From Acidimicrobiales bacterium (GTDB lineage: Bacteria > Actinomycetota > Acidimicrobiia > Acidimicrobiales > RAAP-2), in NCBI GenBank assembly GCA_030039755.1, contig JASHUY010000079.1, positions 1 to 44,787 on the forward strand: 44,787 nucleotides of DNA, written 5' to 3'. The notes beneath the pieces are model-generated. The model searched no databases. It saw nothing but the letters and a program-made list of their open reading frames with translations, and was not told where the DNA came from. The translations under genes and the position numbers were made by a program. Below, piece after piece: positions 14,651 to 22,985 of this stretch; positions within the stretch are counted from its first letter, which is position 1; every line of letters starts with the position of its first letter.

Positions 14651-16492
14651 ATGGTCGTGCCCGCCCGATGGTTCACCGCGATTCTCACGATCATGATCGT
14701 GACGGTTGCGGTCGCAGTCCTGATACCTGCCTCCCCTCCCGTGTTTGCCGCCGGTCGTTCCGGCAGCGGCGGCACGGTGAGCATGGCCCTCCAACCGGGC
14801 ACCGAGCCCGACATGATCTGGCCGTTCTCGCCGACAAGCTTCGACGGCACGACGGGGACGTCCGACTTCATGTATCTCATGTACCGGCCCCTCTATTACC
14901 TCGACGGGCCCACCTTTCAACTCGATCCGAAGCTTTCGATCGCGTACCCACCCGTGTACTCGAACGACGACCGTACGGTGAGCGTCCGCCTCAAGTCTTG
15001 GCGGTGGTCGAACGGCCAGTCCCTCACCGTGCAGAGCCTTGCGTTCTTCATGGGCCTGCTCTTCACTGAGACTGACGAGTACTGGGCGTACATACCGGGA
15101 CAGTTCCCGACAGACGTCACCTCGGTCTCCTATGACAATGCGACGAACACGATGGCGTTGCACCTGAAGGGGCCCGTCAACCCGATCTGGTTCACCTACA
15201 ACGAGCTGGCCGAAGTTCAGCCGCTCCCGCTTTCCTGGGACCTGTCTGGGCCGGGCAAGCCATCCGATTGCGCTTCGGAGTCCCTCGCAGTGGAGAAGGC
15301 TGATTGTCCCGCGGTGTACAAGTACATTCACGCGGAGGCCGGCAAGAAGACAGACTTCGCTACCAACCCGCTCTTCCAGGACGTCGACGGACCATTCCGG
15401 CTTTCTCAGTATTCCGCTGGCGGCTCGCAGATTGAATTTGTGCCGAACAAGCTGTATTCCGGGCCGGACAAGCCAAAGATCAGCGCGCTGAAGGAGGAGA
15501 CCTTCACCTCCGACGTGGCCGAGTACGACGTCCTCCGCAGCGGGGGTCTCACCATTGGCTATCTGCCCTTTGTCGATGCACCGCCAAAGCCGACCGGTGC
15601 CAAGGTGGGGCGTAACCCCGTCTCCGGCTACACCTTGGAGCCGGAACAATCGTGGGCAATCAACTACTTGTACATCAACTTCAACAACCCGACGACCGGT
15701 CCCGTGGAGCGCCAGCTCTATTTCCGGCAGGCGATTCAGCAACTCATCGACCAGGACACGTGGGTCAAGGTCGCCTTCAATGGCTACGCACGCCCACAGT
15801 ACGGGACCGTCCCGACGCAACCCGTTTCGCCCTACCTGACGAAGTATGCGGCGAGCGACCCGTATCCGTTCAGCATCTCGAGCGCTAAGCGCCTGCTCAC
15901 CTCGCACGGCTGGATGATCCCCAAGTCAGGCGCTGCGACCTGCGTCAACCCAGGCACTGGGAAAGGAGAGTGCGGCGCTGGCGTCGCGAAAGGCACGAAG
16001 CTCGAATTCAATGTGCTCTACGCGTCCGGCGTCGAGGCCTTGACGGAGGAGATGGAGACATTCGAAACGGACGCCGCAAGCGTCGGGATCACGCTGAATC
16101 TACGCTCCGAACCGGTAGATTCGATTTTCGCCATCGACGAGCCCTGCACTCCGAAGCAAGCAAGCTGCAGCTGGCAGATCATCAACTTCGGCGGTCCCTT
16201 CACCGAGGTTCCCGACTGGTACCCGGAGAACGGGATCGGCTTCATCTGCGGGTCGCTAGCGAACACGCAGAACTACTGCAGCACCGCGCTGGACGACCTC
16301 TACGACAAGGTCTACTCAGTCTCCGGGAACAAGTATCTCCAGGACGTCGAGAACTTCGAGACGCAACAGGCCGTCGTGCCTGCCGTACCCGTACAGGACT
16401 ATCAGCTTACCGAGGTGTCGGACCACCTGGGTGGGTACGTGCAAAGCGGAACGCTCGCTCTTGAGCCCGAAGACTGGTACTTCAAGTCCTGA
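14651..16492 (+). CDS. Family-5 ABC transporter solute-binding protein, SBP-2
   Basis: A 613-residue exported SBP_bac_5 protein. The signal segment WFTAILTIMIVTVAVAVLI is followed by PASPPVFAAG and the mature start GGTVSMALQPGTEPDM. No lipobox cysteine is present. It matches SBP-1 end to end (FMYLMYRPLYYLDGPTFQL, LKGPVNPIWFTYNELAEVQPLP, LSWDLSGPGKPSDC, GPFRLSQYSAGGS, and a C-terminus in DWYFKS) and keeps the same four close cysteine pairs. GGAGGTG lies only 3 bases before the ATG; a GTG two codons later would have better spacing. It probably shares the DppBC-like permeases at 5.6-7.5 kb, because no permease accompanies it. The two amidohydrolase genes follow on the same strand. Confidence 0.85.
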   Translation: MVVPARWFTAILTIMIVTVAVAVLIPASPPVFAAGRSGSGGTVSMALQPGTEPDMIWPFSPTSFDGTTGTSDFMYLMYRPLYYLDGPTFQLDPKLSIAYPPVYSNDDRTVSVRLKSWRWSNGQSLTVQSLAFFMGLLFTETDEYWAYIPGQFPTDVTSVSYDNATNTMALHLKGPVNPIWFTYNELAEVQPLPLSWDLSGPGKPSDCASESLAVEKADCPAVYKYIHAEAGKKTDFATNPLFQDVDGPFRLSQYSAGGSQIEFVPNKLYSGPDKPKISALKEETFTSDVAEYDVLRSGGLTIGYLPFVDAPPKPTGAKVGRNPVSGYTLEPEQSWAINYLYINFNNPTTGPVERQLYFRQAIQQLIDQDTWVKVAFNGYARPQYGTVPTQPVSPYLTKYAASDPYPFSISSAKRLLTSHGWMIPKSGAATCVNPGTGKGECGAGVAKGTKLEFNVLYASGVEALTEEMETFETDAASVGITLNLRSEPVDSIFAIDEPCTPKQASCSWQIINFGGPFTEVPDWYPENGIGFICGSLANTQNYCSTALDDLYDKVYSVSGNKYLQDVENFETQQAVVPAVPVQDYQLTEVSDHLGGYVQSGTLALEPEDWYFKS

Positions 16493-16598
16493 TCCAAGTT
16501 GGTGAACGACATATGCGAACAGGAATCCTCCCACCTCCACCTCTCGTGGGCGCCAACCTTCCCGACCCTCTGTGCAACGACATTGCAAGGAGCGACGT

Positions 16599-17825
16599 AT
16601 GAGGACCACCGGCGAGATGACCCCCCCTACGACGAGTGACGGACTCGTGGCGTGCGATGTCGACGCGCACGAGATGGCACCTTCGCACCTCTGGGGGGAG
16701 ATCTTCGGCGAGGCGGCGAGCGAGATCGCCGACATTGTCCTCCCGCTCCAGCAAAACGCCGGGGTGAACTCCATGCACGACCCGTCGGTGACGGACGACT
16801 CCGCCGCTATCGACACGGTTACCGTGTGGCAGTCGAGGGGGATGACCGCACCCGGCGCCTTCGACCTGTCTCGCCGGCCCGAGGTCCTCGACACGATGCT
16901 GGTGACGAGACAGATGGTCTTTCCGAGCTTCGGTCTCTACCCCCTGGTGCTCCTGCTCCCGCCAGCGGGATTGCACAAGGCCATGGACCTTGGCGGACGT
17001 AGCAAGGAGGAGCTGACCGCGCTCGGGAGAGCGGGGCTCGAGGAGCACAACGAGTGGGCTGTTCGCACCGCGGCCCTTGCTCCTGATCGGCTTCGTCCGG
17101 TCGTGTACCTGCCACCGGCGTCCTCGGTAGACGCGCTCGTCGCGTGCGCCAAGGGTTACCTCGACCGTGGGGTCCGAGCCGTGCACCTGGCGGTGAACGA
17201 GCCGCCGGCGGGGTGCTCGCCGGCGCATCCCGACCTCGATCCGTTCTGGGCGCTCCTCGCGGAGCGCAACGTCGCCGTGCTCACCCATCTCGTCGCCGAG
17301 CAGGGCTTCACGTCGAGCTCCGCCTGGTCGAATGCTCCTGCGTTCCAGTCGCGTGGGGCCGGCGGAGAGATCTCGTTGCATGCCTTCTTCTTCGCCACGC
17401 TCCACTACGCCTACTGCAACTTCCTCGCTTCGATGGCGCTCGGCGGCGTGTTCGAGCGTCACCCCAAATTGCGCTTCGGCGTCATCGAGGCGGGCGCGTC
17501 CTGGTTCGGTCCGTTCGCCGAGCAGCTCGATCATCTCGCGGCGACCGCATTCGCGCAGCAGGTCGAGCCCTACCTCTCCGTGCGCCCCTCAGAATACCTC
17601 TCTCGCAACGTCCGCGTGACGCCGTTCTGCGCGTTCGAGGCCGTCGACGAGATGTTCCGCCGGTATCCGCAGGTGTCGAGCAGCTTCTGCTATTCGACGG
17701 ACTACCCGCACATCGAGGGTGGTCGTGATTCCAAACAGAAGATGGTCGAGCTCCTGACGCCTCTCGGCACCGAGGTGATGGAGAAGTTTTTCGTCACGAA
17801 CGGGCAGCTTCTCCTTCCAGACTGA
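16599..17825 (+). CDS. Amidohydrolase-2 family metal-dependent enzyme, AH-1
   Basis: A 408-residue TIM-barrel enzyme of the amidohydrolase-2 (ACMSD-like decarboxylase/hydrolase) family. VACDVDAHEMAPSHLW near the N-terminus provides the first metal ligands (Asp and His); LTHLVAEQ supplies a His; FGVIEAGASWFGPFAEQLD is a family block; and YSTDYPHIEGG carries the catalytic Asp. Relatives decarboxylate or hydrolyse aromatic and unsaturated acids. The ATG at 16599 follows AAGGAG by 6 bases. It lies 106 bp after SBP-2 and is probably in the same operon. The tandem copy AH-2 is very similar. The substrate is unknown. Confidence 0.82.
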   Translation: MRTTGEMTPPTTSDGLVACDVDAHEMAPSHLWGEIFGEAASEIADIVLPLQQNAGVNSMHDPSVTDDSAAIDTVTVWQSRGMTAPGAFDLSRRPEVLDTMLVTRQMVFPSFGLYPLVLLLPPAGLHKAMDLGGRSKEELTALGRAGLEEHNEWAVRTAALAPDRLRPVVYLPPASSVDALVACAKGYLDRGVRAVHLAVNEPPAGCSPAHPDLDPFWALLAERNVAVLTHLVAEQGFTSSSAWSNAPAFQSRGAGGEISLHAFFFATLHYAYCNFLASMALGGVFERHPKLRFGVIEAGASWFGPFAEQLDHLAATAFAQQVEPYLSVRPSEYLSRNVRVTPFCAFEAVDEMFRRYPQVSSSFCYSTDYPHIEGGRDSKQKMVELLTPLGTEVMEKFFVTNGQLLLPD

Positions 17826-17861
17826 GAACGCTCGAGCGACGAGAGAGGTAAGGAGCGACAC

Positions 17862-19097
17862 ATGAGCACCACCGATGAACTGAGTCGCCCTGTGACGACC
17901 GACGATCTCGTCGCATGCGACGTGGACGCGCACGAGATGGCACCATCTCACCTCTGGGGAGACATCTTCGGCGTGGCGGCGAACGAGATCGCGACGATCC
18001 TCGAGCCCCTGATGAAGGGAGCCGGCGACAACTCCATGTACAACCCGTCGGTGATGACGGACAACGCCGTCATCGACCCGTTCACCGTGTGGCAGTCGAG
18101 GGGGATCAAGGCACCTGGCGCGTTCGACCTGTCTCGCCGGCCCGAGGTCCTCGACACGATGCTGGTGACGAGACAGATGGTCTTTCCGAGCTTTGCCGTC
18201 TACGCGCTGGTGATCCAGTTCCCGCGCTCGATGTGGCGGCACGCCATGGACCTTGGTGGACGCAACGAGGAGGAGCTGTCCGCGCTCGGGAGAGCGGGGC
18301 TCGATGAGCACAACGAGTGGGCAGTCCGCACGGCAGCACTCGACCATGATCGCCTCCGGCCGGTCGTGTACCTGCCACCGGCGTCCTCTGTCGACGCGCT
18401 CGTCGAGTACGCCAAGGGCTACATCGACCGGGGGATCCGAGCCGTGCACCTCGCGGTGAACGAGCCGCCGGCTGGCTGCTCGCCCGCGCATCCCGACCTC
18501 GATCCGTTCTGGGCACTTCTCGCGGAGCGGAGCGTCGCCCTGCTCACCCACTTCGGTGCCGACCAGGGGTTCATGACCAGCTTCGGCTGGTCCAACGCGC
18601 CAGCCTTTCTGACGCGGACCGAAGGTGACGCCACCGAGGTCGGACTCCACAACTCGCACTTCTTCGCCACCCTTCACTACGCCTACAGCAACTTCCTCGC
18701 TTCGATGGTGCTCGGCGGCGTGTTCGAGCGTCACCCCACGTTGCGCTTCGGCGTCATCGAGGCCGGCGCATCCTGGTTCGGTCCGTTCGCCGAGCAGCTC
18801 GATCATCTCGCGACGACGGCATTCACCCAGCAGGTTCAGCCCTACCTCTCCATGCGGCCGTCGGAGTACCTCTCTCGCAACGTCCGCGTGACGCCGTTCT
18901 GCGGGTTCGAGGCGGTCGACGAGATGTTCAGGCGGTTTCCGGAGCTCTCAGACTGCTACTGCTTCTCGACGGACTACCCGCACATCGAGGGTGGCCTTGA
19001 CTCCAAGCAGAAGATGGTCGAGCTGTTGACGCCCCTCGGCACCGAGGTGATGGAGAAGTTCTTCCTCACGAACGGACAGCTTCTCCTTCCGGACTGA
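17862..19097 (+). CDS. Amidohydrolase-2 family metal-dependent enzyme, AH-2
   Basis: A 411-residue tandem paralogue of AH-1, highly similar along its full length: VACDVDAHEMAPSHLWGDIFG, LSRRPEVLDTMLVTRQMVFPSF, YLPPASSVDALVEYAKGYIDRG, LLTHFGADQGF, GVIEAGASWFGPFAEQLDHL and FSTDYPHIEGG. All metal-binding and catalytic positions seen in AH-1 are kept, so both should be active. Differences cluster in the segments FPSFAVYALVIQFPRSMWRH and AFLTRTEGDATEVGLHNSHF, which may line the substrate pocket. AAGGAGCGACAC precedes the ATG. It is the last gene before the convergent citramalate synthase gene; no clear terminator is seen in the 53 bp between them. Confidence 0.82.
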   Translation: MSTTDELSRPVTTDDLVACDVDAHEMAPSHLWGDIFGVAANEIATILEPLMKGAGDNSMYNPSVMTDNAVIDPFTVWQSRGIKAPGAFDLSRRPEVLDTMLVTRQMVFPSFAVYALVIQFPRSMWRHAMDLGGRNEEELSALGRAGLDEHNEWAVRTAALDHDRLRPVVYLPPASSVDALVEYAKGYIDRGIRAVHLAVNEPPAGCSPAHPDLDPFWALLAERSVALLTHFGADQGFMTSFGWSNAPAFLTRTEGDATEVGLHNSHFFATLHYAYSNFLASMVLGGVFERHPTLRFGVIEAGASWFGPFAEQLDHLATTAFTQQVQPYLSMRPSEYLSRNVRVTPFCGFEAVDEMFRRFPELSDCYCFSTDYPHIEGGLDSKQKMVELLTPLGTEVMEKFFLTNGQLLLPD

Positions 19098-19150
19098 CGC
19101 GGCCTGCGCGGATGCCGTAGACCGCCGGCAAGGGCGTGCTCCCGTCCCGG

Positions 19151-20869
19151 TTACGCGCTCGCGTCGGCGTGCACCAACGCGTACACGACGGCGTCGTAGA
19201 GCGCCTGCCAGCTCGCCTCGATGATGTTCTCGGACACGCCGATGGTCGTCCACGTACGCTCGTCGTCGGCGGTGTCCACGAGAACGCGCGTAACCGCGCC
19301 GGTGCCCTTCCGCGTGTCGAGCACCCGTACCCGGTAGTCGGTGAGCCGGACGCGGTGGAGCGCCGGGAACCGGGCCTCGATCGCCTGGCGCAGCGCGGCG
19401 TCGAGCGCGTTGACCGGGCCGTTCCCCTCGGCAGTCGCGACGACACGGTCCTCGCCGACGTGCACCTTGACGGTCGCCTCGGTCGTCGGGTTCTCGCCCG
19501 GTACGGCGTCCCGGTGGTCGGTGATGACGCGGTACGACTCGACCTCGAAGAAGTCCGGCGTCCAGCCGCCTGCACGTCGCAGCAACAGCTCGAGCGAGCC
19601 GTCCGCGACCTCGAAGTGGTAGCCCTCGTGCTCGAGGCGCTTCAGCTCGTCGAGCACACGACCGAGAACCTCGCCGTCGAGGTCCAGCCCGAGCTCGTCG
19701 GCCTTCATGGCGAGGGTCGCGCGTCCGGCCATCTCCGAGACCACCACCCGCGTCCCGTTGCCCACCGATTCAGGGTCGACGTGCTCGTAGAGGTCGCGCC
19801 GCCGCGCGATCGCGCTCGCGTGCAGGCCTCCTTTGTGCGCGAAGACGGACGTGCCCACGTAGGGCTGCTGCGAGGACGGCGCGATGTTCACCAGCTCGGC
19901 GATGTGGTGGGCAACTGGCGCGAGGCGCTCGAGCCGGCCCTCGGGCAGGGTGCGGATCCCGAGCTTGAGGCTGAGGTTCGGGATGGCCGCGGAGAGGTCG
20001 GCGTTGCCGGCGCGTTCCCCGTACCCGTTGACGCAGCCCTGCACCTGGGTGACGCCGGCCTCGACGGCAGTGAGCGAGTTTGCGACGGCGCACCCGGCGT
20101 CGTTGTGGCAGTGGATGCCGAGCTGGGCGCTGGTCGCTCGGCGCACGTCCGCCACCGCTTCGCCCACCTGGTCGGGAAGGGACCCTCCGTTCGTGTCGCA
20201 AAGCACGAGCGCCTCGGCACCCGCCTGCTCGGCGGCCTCGAGCACGCGTAGGGCGAAGTCGCGGTGATGGCGCCAGCCGTCGAAGAAGTGCTCGGCGTCC
20301 AAGAACACCCGCATCCCGTGCCCGCGGAGATGGCGGACGGAGTCGCCGACCATCGCGACCGCCTCGTCCAGAGTGGTGCGGAGCGCCTCTTCCACGTGGC
20401 GGTCCCAGCTCTTGGCCACGATGCACGCCACCGGCGCTCCTGCGGCCACGAGGTGCCCGAGAACCTGGTCGTCCTGGGCGTGCACGCCCGCGCGCCTCGT
20501 GGAGCCGAAGGCTACGAGCGTGGCAGTGGAGAGGTGCAGCTCGGTGCGTGCCCGTGCGAAGAACTCGTCGTCCTTCGGGTTCGCTCCCGGCCATCCGCCC
20601 TCGACGTAGGCGACGCCGAGGTGGTCGAGCTGCTCTGCGACACGCAGCTTGTCGTCGACGGTGAGCGAGAGACCCTCCTGCTGGCTCCCGTCGCGCAGCG
20701 TCGTGTCGAAGATGTCGACGCGCTCGGGAAGCTGAGGGAGGCGATAGCCATGTGCCGCCGCGCTGTGGCGGTGTGCACCGGAGCGGCGGACGACGTCTTC
20801 GTTCGTCGGCAAGGTGGAGCCGGTCCTTCTGCTAAGCGATGTGAACTGTGGCGCGAGTGGTCGGTCCAT
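19151..20869 (-). CDS. cimA: Citramalate synthase (2-isopropylmalate synthase family)
   Basis: A 572-residue enzyme of the LeuA/HisG-like aldol family, type CimA. It shows VDIFDTTLRDGSQQEGLSLTVDDKL, EGGWPGANPKDDEFF (diagnostic of CimA), LCDTNGG, the HxH metal site in LGIHCHNDAGCAVAN, and GYGERAGNADL. The C-terminal regulatory domain follows (SYRVITDHR, EATVKVHVG, GNGPVNALDAALRQAI). CimA condenses pyruvate and acetyl-CoA to (R)-citramalate, the threonine-independent entry to isoleucine. The ATG at 20869 gives about 50 residues before the catalytic domain; a TTG near 20815 is an alternative start. It lies 54 bp downstream of an SDR and may be the last gene of the lig operon, where it could use the pyruvate produced. 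Confidence 0.88.
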   Translation of the reverse strand: MDRPLAPQFTSLSRRTGSTLPTNEDVVRRSGAHRHSAAAHGYRLPQLPERVDIFDTTLRDGSQQEGLSLTVDDKLRVAEQLDHLGVAYVEGGWPGANPKDDEFFARARTELHLSTATLVAFGSTRRAGVHAQDDQVLGHLVAAGAPVACIVAKSWDRHVEEALRTTLDEAVAMVGDSVRHLRGHGMRVFLDAEHFFDGWRHHRDFALRVLEAAEQAGAEALVLCDTNGGSLPDQVGEAVADVRRATSAQLGIHCHNDAGCAVANSLTAVEAGVTQVQGCVNGYGERAGNADLSAAIPNLSLKLGIRTLPEGRLERLAPVAHHIAELVNIAPSSQQPYVGTSVFAHKGGLHASAIARRRDLYEHVDPESVGNGTRVVVSEMAGRATLAMKADELGLDLDGEVLGRVLDELKRLEHEGYHFEVADGSLELLLRRAGGWTPDFFEVESYRVITDHRDAVPGENPTTEATVKVHVGEDRVVATAEGNGPVNALDAALRQAIEARFPALHRVRLTDYRVRVLDTRKGTGAVTRVLVDTADDERTWTTIGVSENIIEASWQALYDAVVYALVHADASA

Positions 20870-20923
20870 CTCGTGCGACTCGGAAGCAGCGATGATACTA
20901 CGAGGCGTTCACGCCGCCTTCGA

Positions 20924-21760
20924 CTATCGACCCGGGGTCGTCGGCGCCGCGCCGCTCGCCAAGAGCCGGGCGTGGCGCTCGGTGACGAGTGGAAGGAGCT
21001 CCGGGTGCGTCAGGACGTAGAGCCGGTCGCAGCGGATCGCCTCGAGGACCATCGCGCCGACCTCTTCGGGCTCGATGAAGCGCGCGTCGGGACGTCGCTC
21101 GGCGAGGTCGAGCTCGTAGAGCCCTGACGCCTCGACCGGGCCGCGGTGACGCAGGCTGTGCCGGATGTTCGTCCGGACCGTGCCCGGCAGCAGCACCGTG
21201 GCGCCGACCCGGGAGCCGCTCGCTCGCAATTCGGCGGCGAGGACCTCGGTGAGCCCGAGCACGGCCGCCTTGCTGGCCACGTAGGCGCCCGCGAGCTGCG
21301 GCATGATCAGTGCGGCGAGCGAGGAGGTGTTGACGACGTGCCCCCAGTCCGGGTTGCGCTCGAGATGGGGAAGGAAGGCGTGGACGCCGTTGACGACCCC
21401 TTGAAGGTTGACCCGGAGGACGAAGTCCCAGTCGTCGAGCGTCATCTCGGCGATGGACCCGAAGGGACCGACGCCCGCGTTGTTGCACATGACGTGCACG
21501 GCCCCGTACTCGTCGATCACCCGCTCTGCGAGACGCGCCACGCTGGCGGGGTCGGCGACGTCCGTGACGACGCCGAGCACCCCGAGCGCCCTCGCCGCCC
21601 GTTCGAGCGCAGCTTCGTCGACGTCTGCGATGACGACGTTGCTCCCCGCCTGCCGGAAGGCACGTGCAAGGCCCCTGCCGATGCCGGACGCCCCTCCCGT
21701 GACGACGGCGGTCGCGCCGGCGAATTCGACCGCGCGCGTCGCAGCGGGGAAGCCGCTCAG
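20924..21760 (-). CDS. Short-chain dehydrogenase/reductase SDR-1 (start unusual)
   Basis: A classical SDR of about 278 residues. The nucleotide-binding motif TGGASGIG, then VVIADVD, DVAD, CNNAGVG, the catalytic Ser in VVNTSSLAALI and YVASK (Tyr/Lys) are all present. The complete Rossmann N-terminus requires translation from upstream of 21735, yet no ATG, GTG or TTG occurs in frame there. The best candidate is CTG at 21758-21760, overlapping the stop of the LLM-1 gene as CTGA, analogous to ATGA coupling. A sequence error or frameshift is the alternative. It is of the same SDR subfamily as SDR-2. It probably oxidises or reduces an alcohol or carbonyl on a side chain; the substrate is unknown. 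Confidence 0.72.
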   Translation of the reverse strand: MSGFPAATRAVEFAGATAVVTGGASGIGRGLARAFRQAGSNVVIADVDEAALERAARALGVLGVVTDVADPASVARLAERVIDEYGAVHVMCNNAGVGPFGSIAEMTLDDWDFVLRVNLQGVVNGVHAFLPHLERNPDWGHVVNTSSLAALIMPQLAGAYVASKAAVLGLTEVLAAELRASGSRVGATVLLPGTVRTNIRHSLRHRGPVEASGLYELDLAERRPDARFIEPEEVGAMVLEAIRCDRLYVLTHPELLPLVTERHARLLASGAAPTTPGR

Positions 21761-22848
21761 GAGCCGACCGCCACGCGCTCGACCCTCATCCCTCTCGCCT
21801 TGGGCATGACGTCGCGAGCGAAGAGCTCGAGGCTCGATCGCGCCTGGTCGTAAGGCATGCCTCCGAAGGCGCAGGTGAGAGAGAGCTCGAAGTCGCCGAC
21901 CACGTCGCGGATCGTCTCGATCTGGCCGAGGATCCGCTCAGGGTTGCCCCACAGCGTGGTCGCCGCGTAATTGTTCGCCGCCTTCTCCAGGCCGACGGCA
22001 CGGAGGAGCTTCGCGTTCTCGGCGTAGCGCTCGTAGCCCTTGGTCGTCGCGAAATGCTCGCCGGCCATCTCGTAGTGGTCGACGTTCGACATGAAGAAGC
22101 GCTGCACGTACTCGAGCTGTCGTTCGTGTGCCACCTCGTCGTCCTCGTGGCAGTACATGCCGACGGCGAGCGAGACCGGCGGAGCCACCTCGTCGTGCTC
22201 GGCCTCGTAGAGCTCCCGGTAGCGAGTGAACTCGGGCATGAGGTCTGCCACCGGCCGCACGATGAACGACATCATCTGCGCCTTGAGGCGGGCCGCGGCG
22301 GCGAGGGAGTCGGGAGAGCCGGCGACGCAATAGCGCCGGCCCGCGAAGCTCCCCCGCGGGCGCGGGCGCAACTCGGCCCTCGGCTGGGGGTAGAAGGGGC
22401 CCTTCCCCTCGATGACTCCCGACTCGACGGCCTCGAAGATCATCGCGGCAGCTTCGTCGAAGCGATCCCGGGTCTCGTCCATTGGGATGCGGAAGGGCTC
22501 GTACTCCTTTCGTGACAACCCTCTCCCGAGCCCGAGGAGGAGACGGCCGTTCGAGAGCGTGTCCACCATCAACGCCTTCTCTGCCACTCGAAGCGGGTCG
22601 TTCCACGGAACGATCACCGCGGCGGTCCCGAGCATGCACCGTGAGGTGAGCGCCGCGAAATTGGCGAGCATGAGGAGGTTGTCCGGGCACAAGGAGTAGT
22701 CGTCGAAGTGGTGCTCGACGACCCAGACGGCGTCGTACCCGAGCTTGTCGGCGAGCACGCCGACGCTGATGTCACCCTCGTACATCCCTTGGTCGGAGAG
22801 GTTCCCGTGGAGGTTCCCGAAGCCGAGGTTGATCCCGATGCTGAGCAC
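21757..22848 (-). CDS. Luciferase-like (LLM) flavin- or F420-dependent oxidoreductase, LLM-1
   Basis: A 363-residue bacterial-luciferase-fold oxidoreductase: GVLADKLGYDAVWVVEHHFDDYSLCPDNLLMLANFAALTSR, LGTAAVIVPWNDPLRVAEK, LDTLSNGR-type block VDTLSNGRLLLGLGRG, and DETRDRFDEAAAMIFEA. Members use FMNH2 or coenzyme F420; the sequence alone does not decide which. GTG at 22848 is preceded by AGGGAG at 6 bases. It lies 137 bp downstream of ligC and overlaps SDR-1, so it probably belongs to the lig transcript. No member of the known protocatechuate 4,5-cleavage route needs such an enzyme; it may handle a side-chain oxidation or a related aromatic. Confidence 0.82.
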   Translation of the reverse strand: MLSIGINLGFGNLHGNLSDQGMYEGDISVGVLADKLGYDAVWVVEHHFDDYSLCPDNLLMLANFAALTSRCMLGTAAVIVPWNDPLRVAEKALMVDTLSNGRLLLGLGRGLSRKEYEPFRIPMDETRDRFDEAAAMIFEAVESGVIEGKGPFYPQPRAELRPRPRGSFAGRRYCVAGSPDSLAAAARLKAQMMSFIVRPVADLMPEFTRYRELYEAEHDEVAPPVSLAVGMYCHEDDEVAHERQLEYVQRFFMSNVDHYEMAGEHFATTKGYERYAENAKLLRAVGLEKAANNYAATTLWGNPERILGQIETIRDVVGDFELSLTCAFGGMPYDQARSSLELFARDVMPKARGMRVERVAVGS

Positions 22849-22985
22849 GTCTCACTCCCTTTCTCCGTCAGTGGCGACGAACCGGGGCCCTCGAGCACGA
22901 GGACGGCGTCCGAGCGTACGTACTGCGGGCGATCTCGACAACCGGCACCCGCGACGAACCGGCTCGCGGCAGGGAGGTGGACCTC

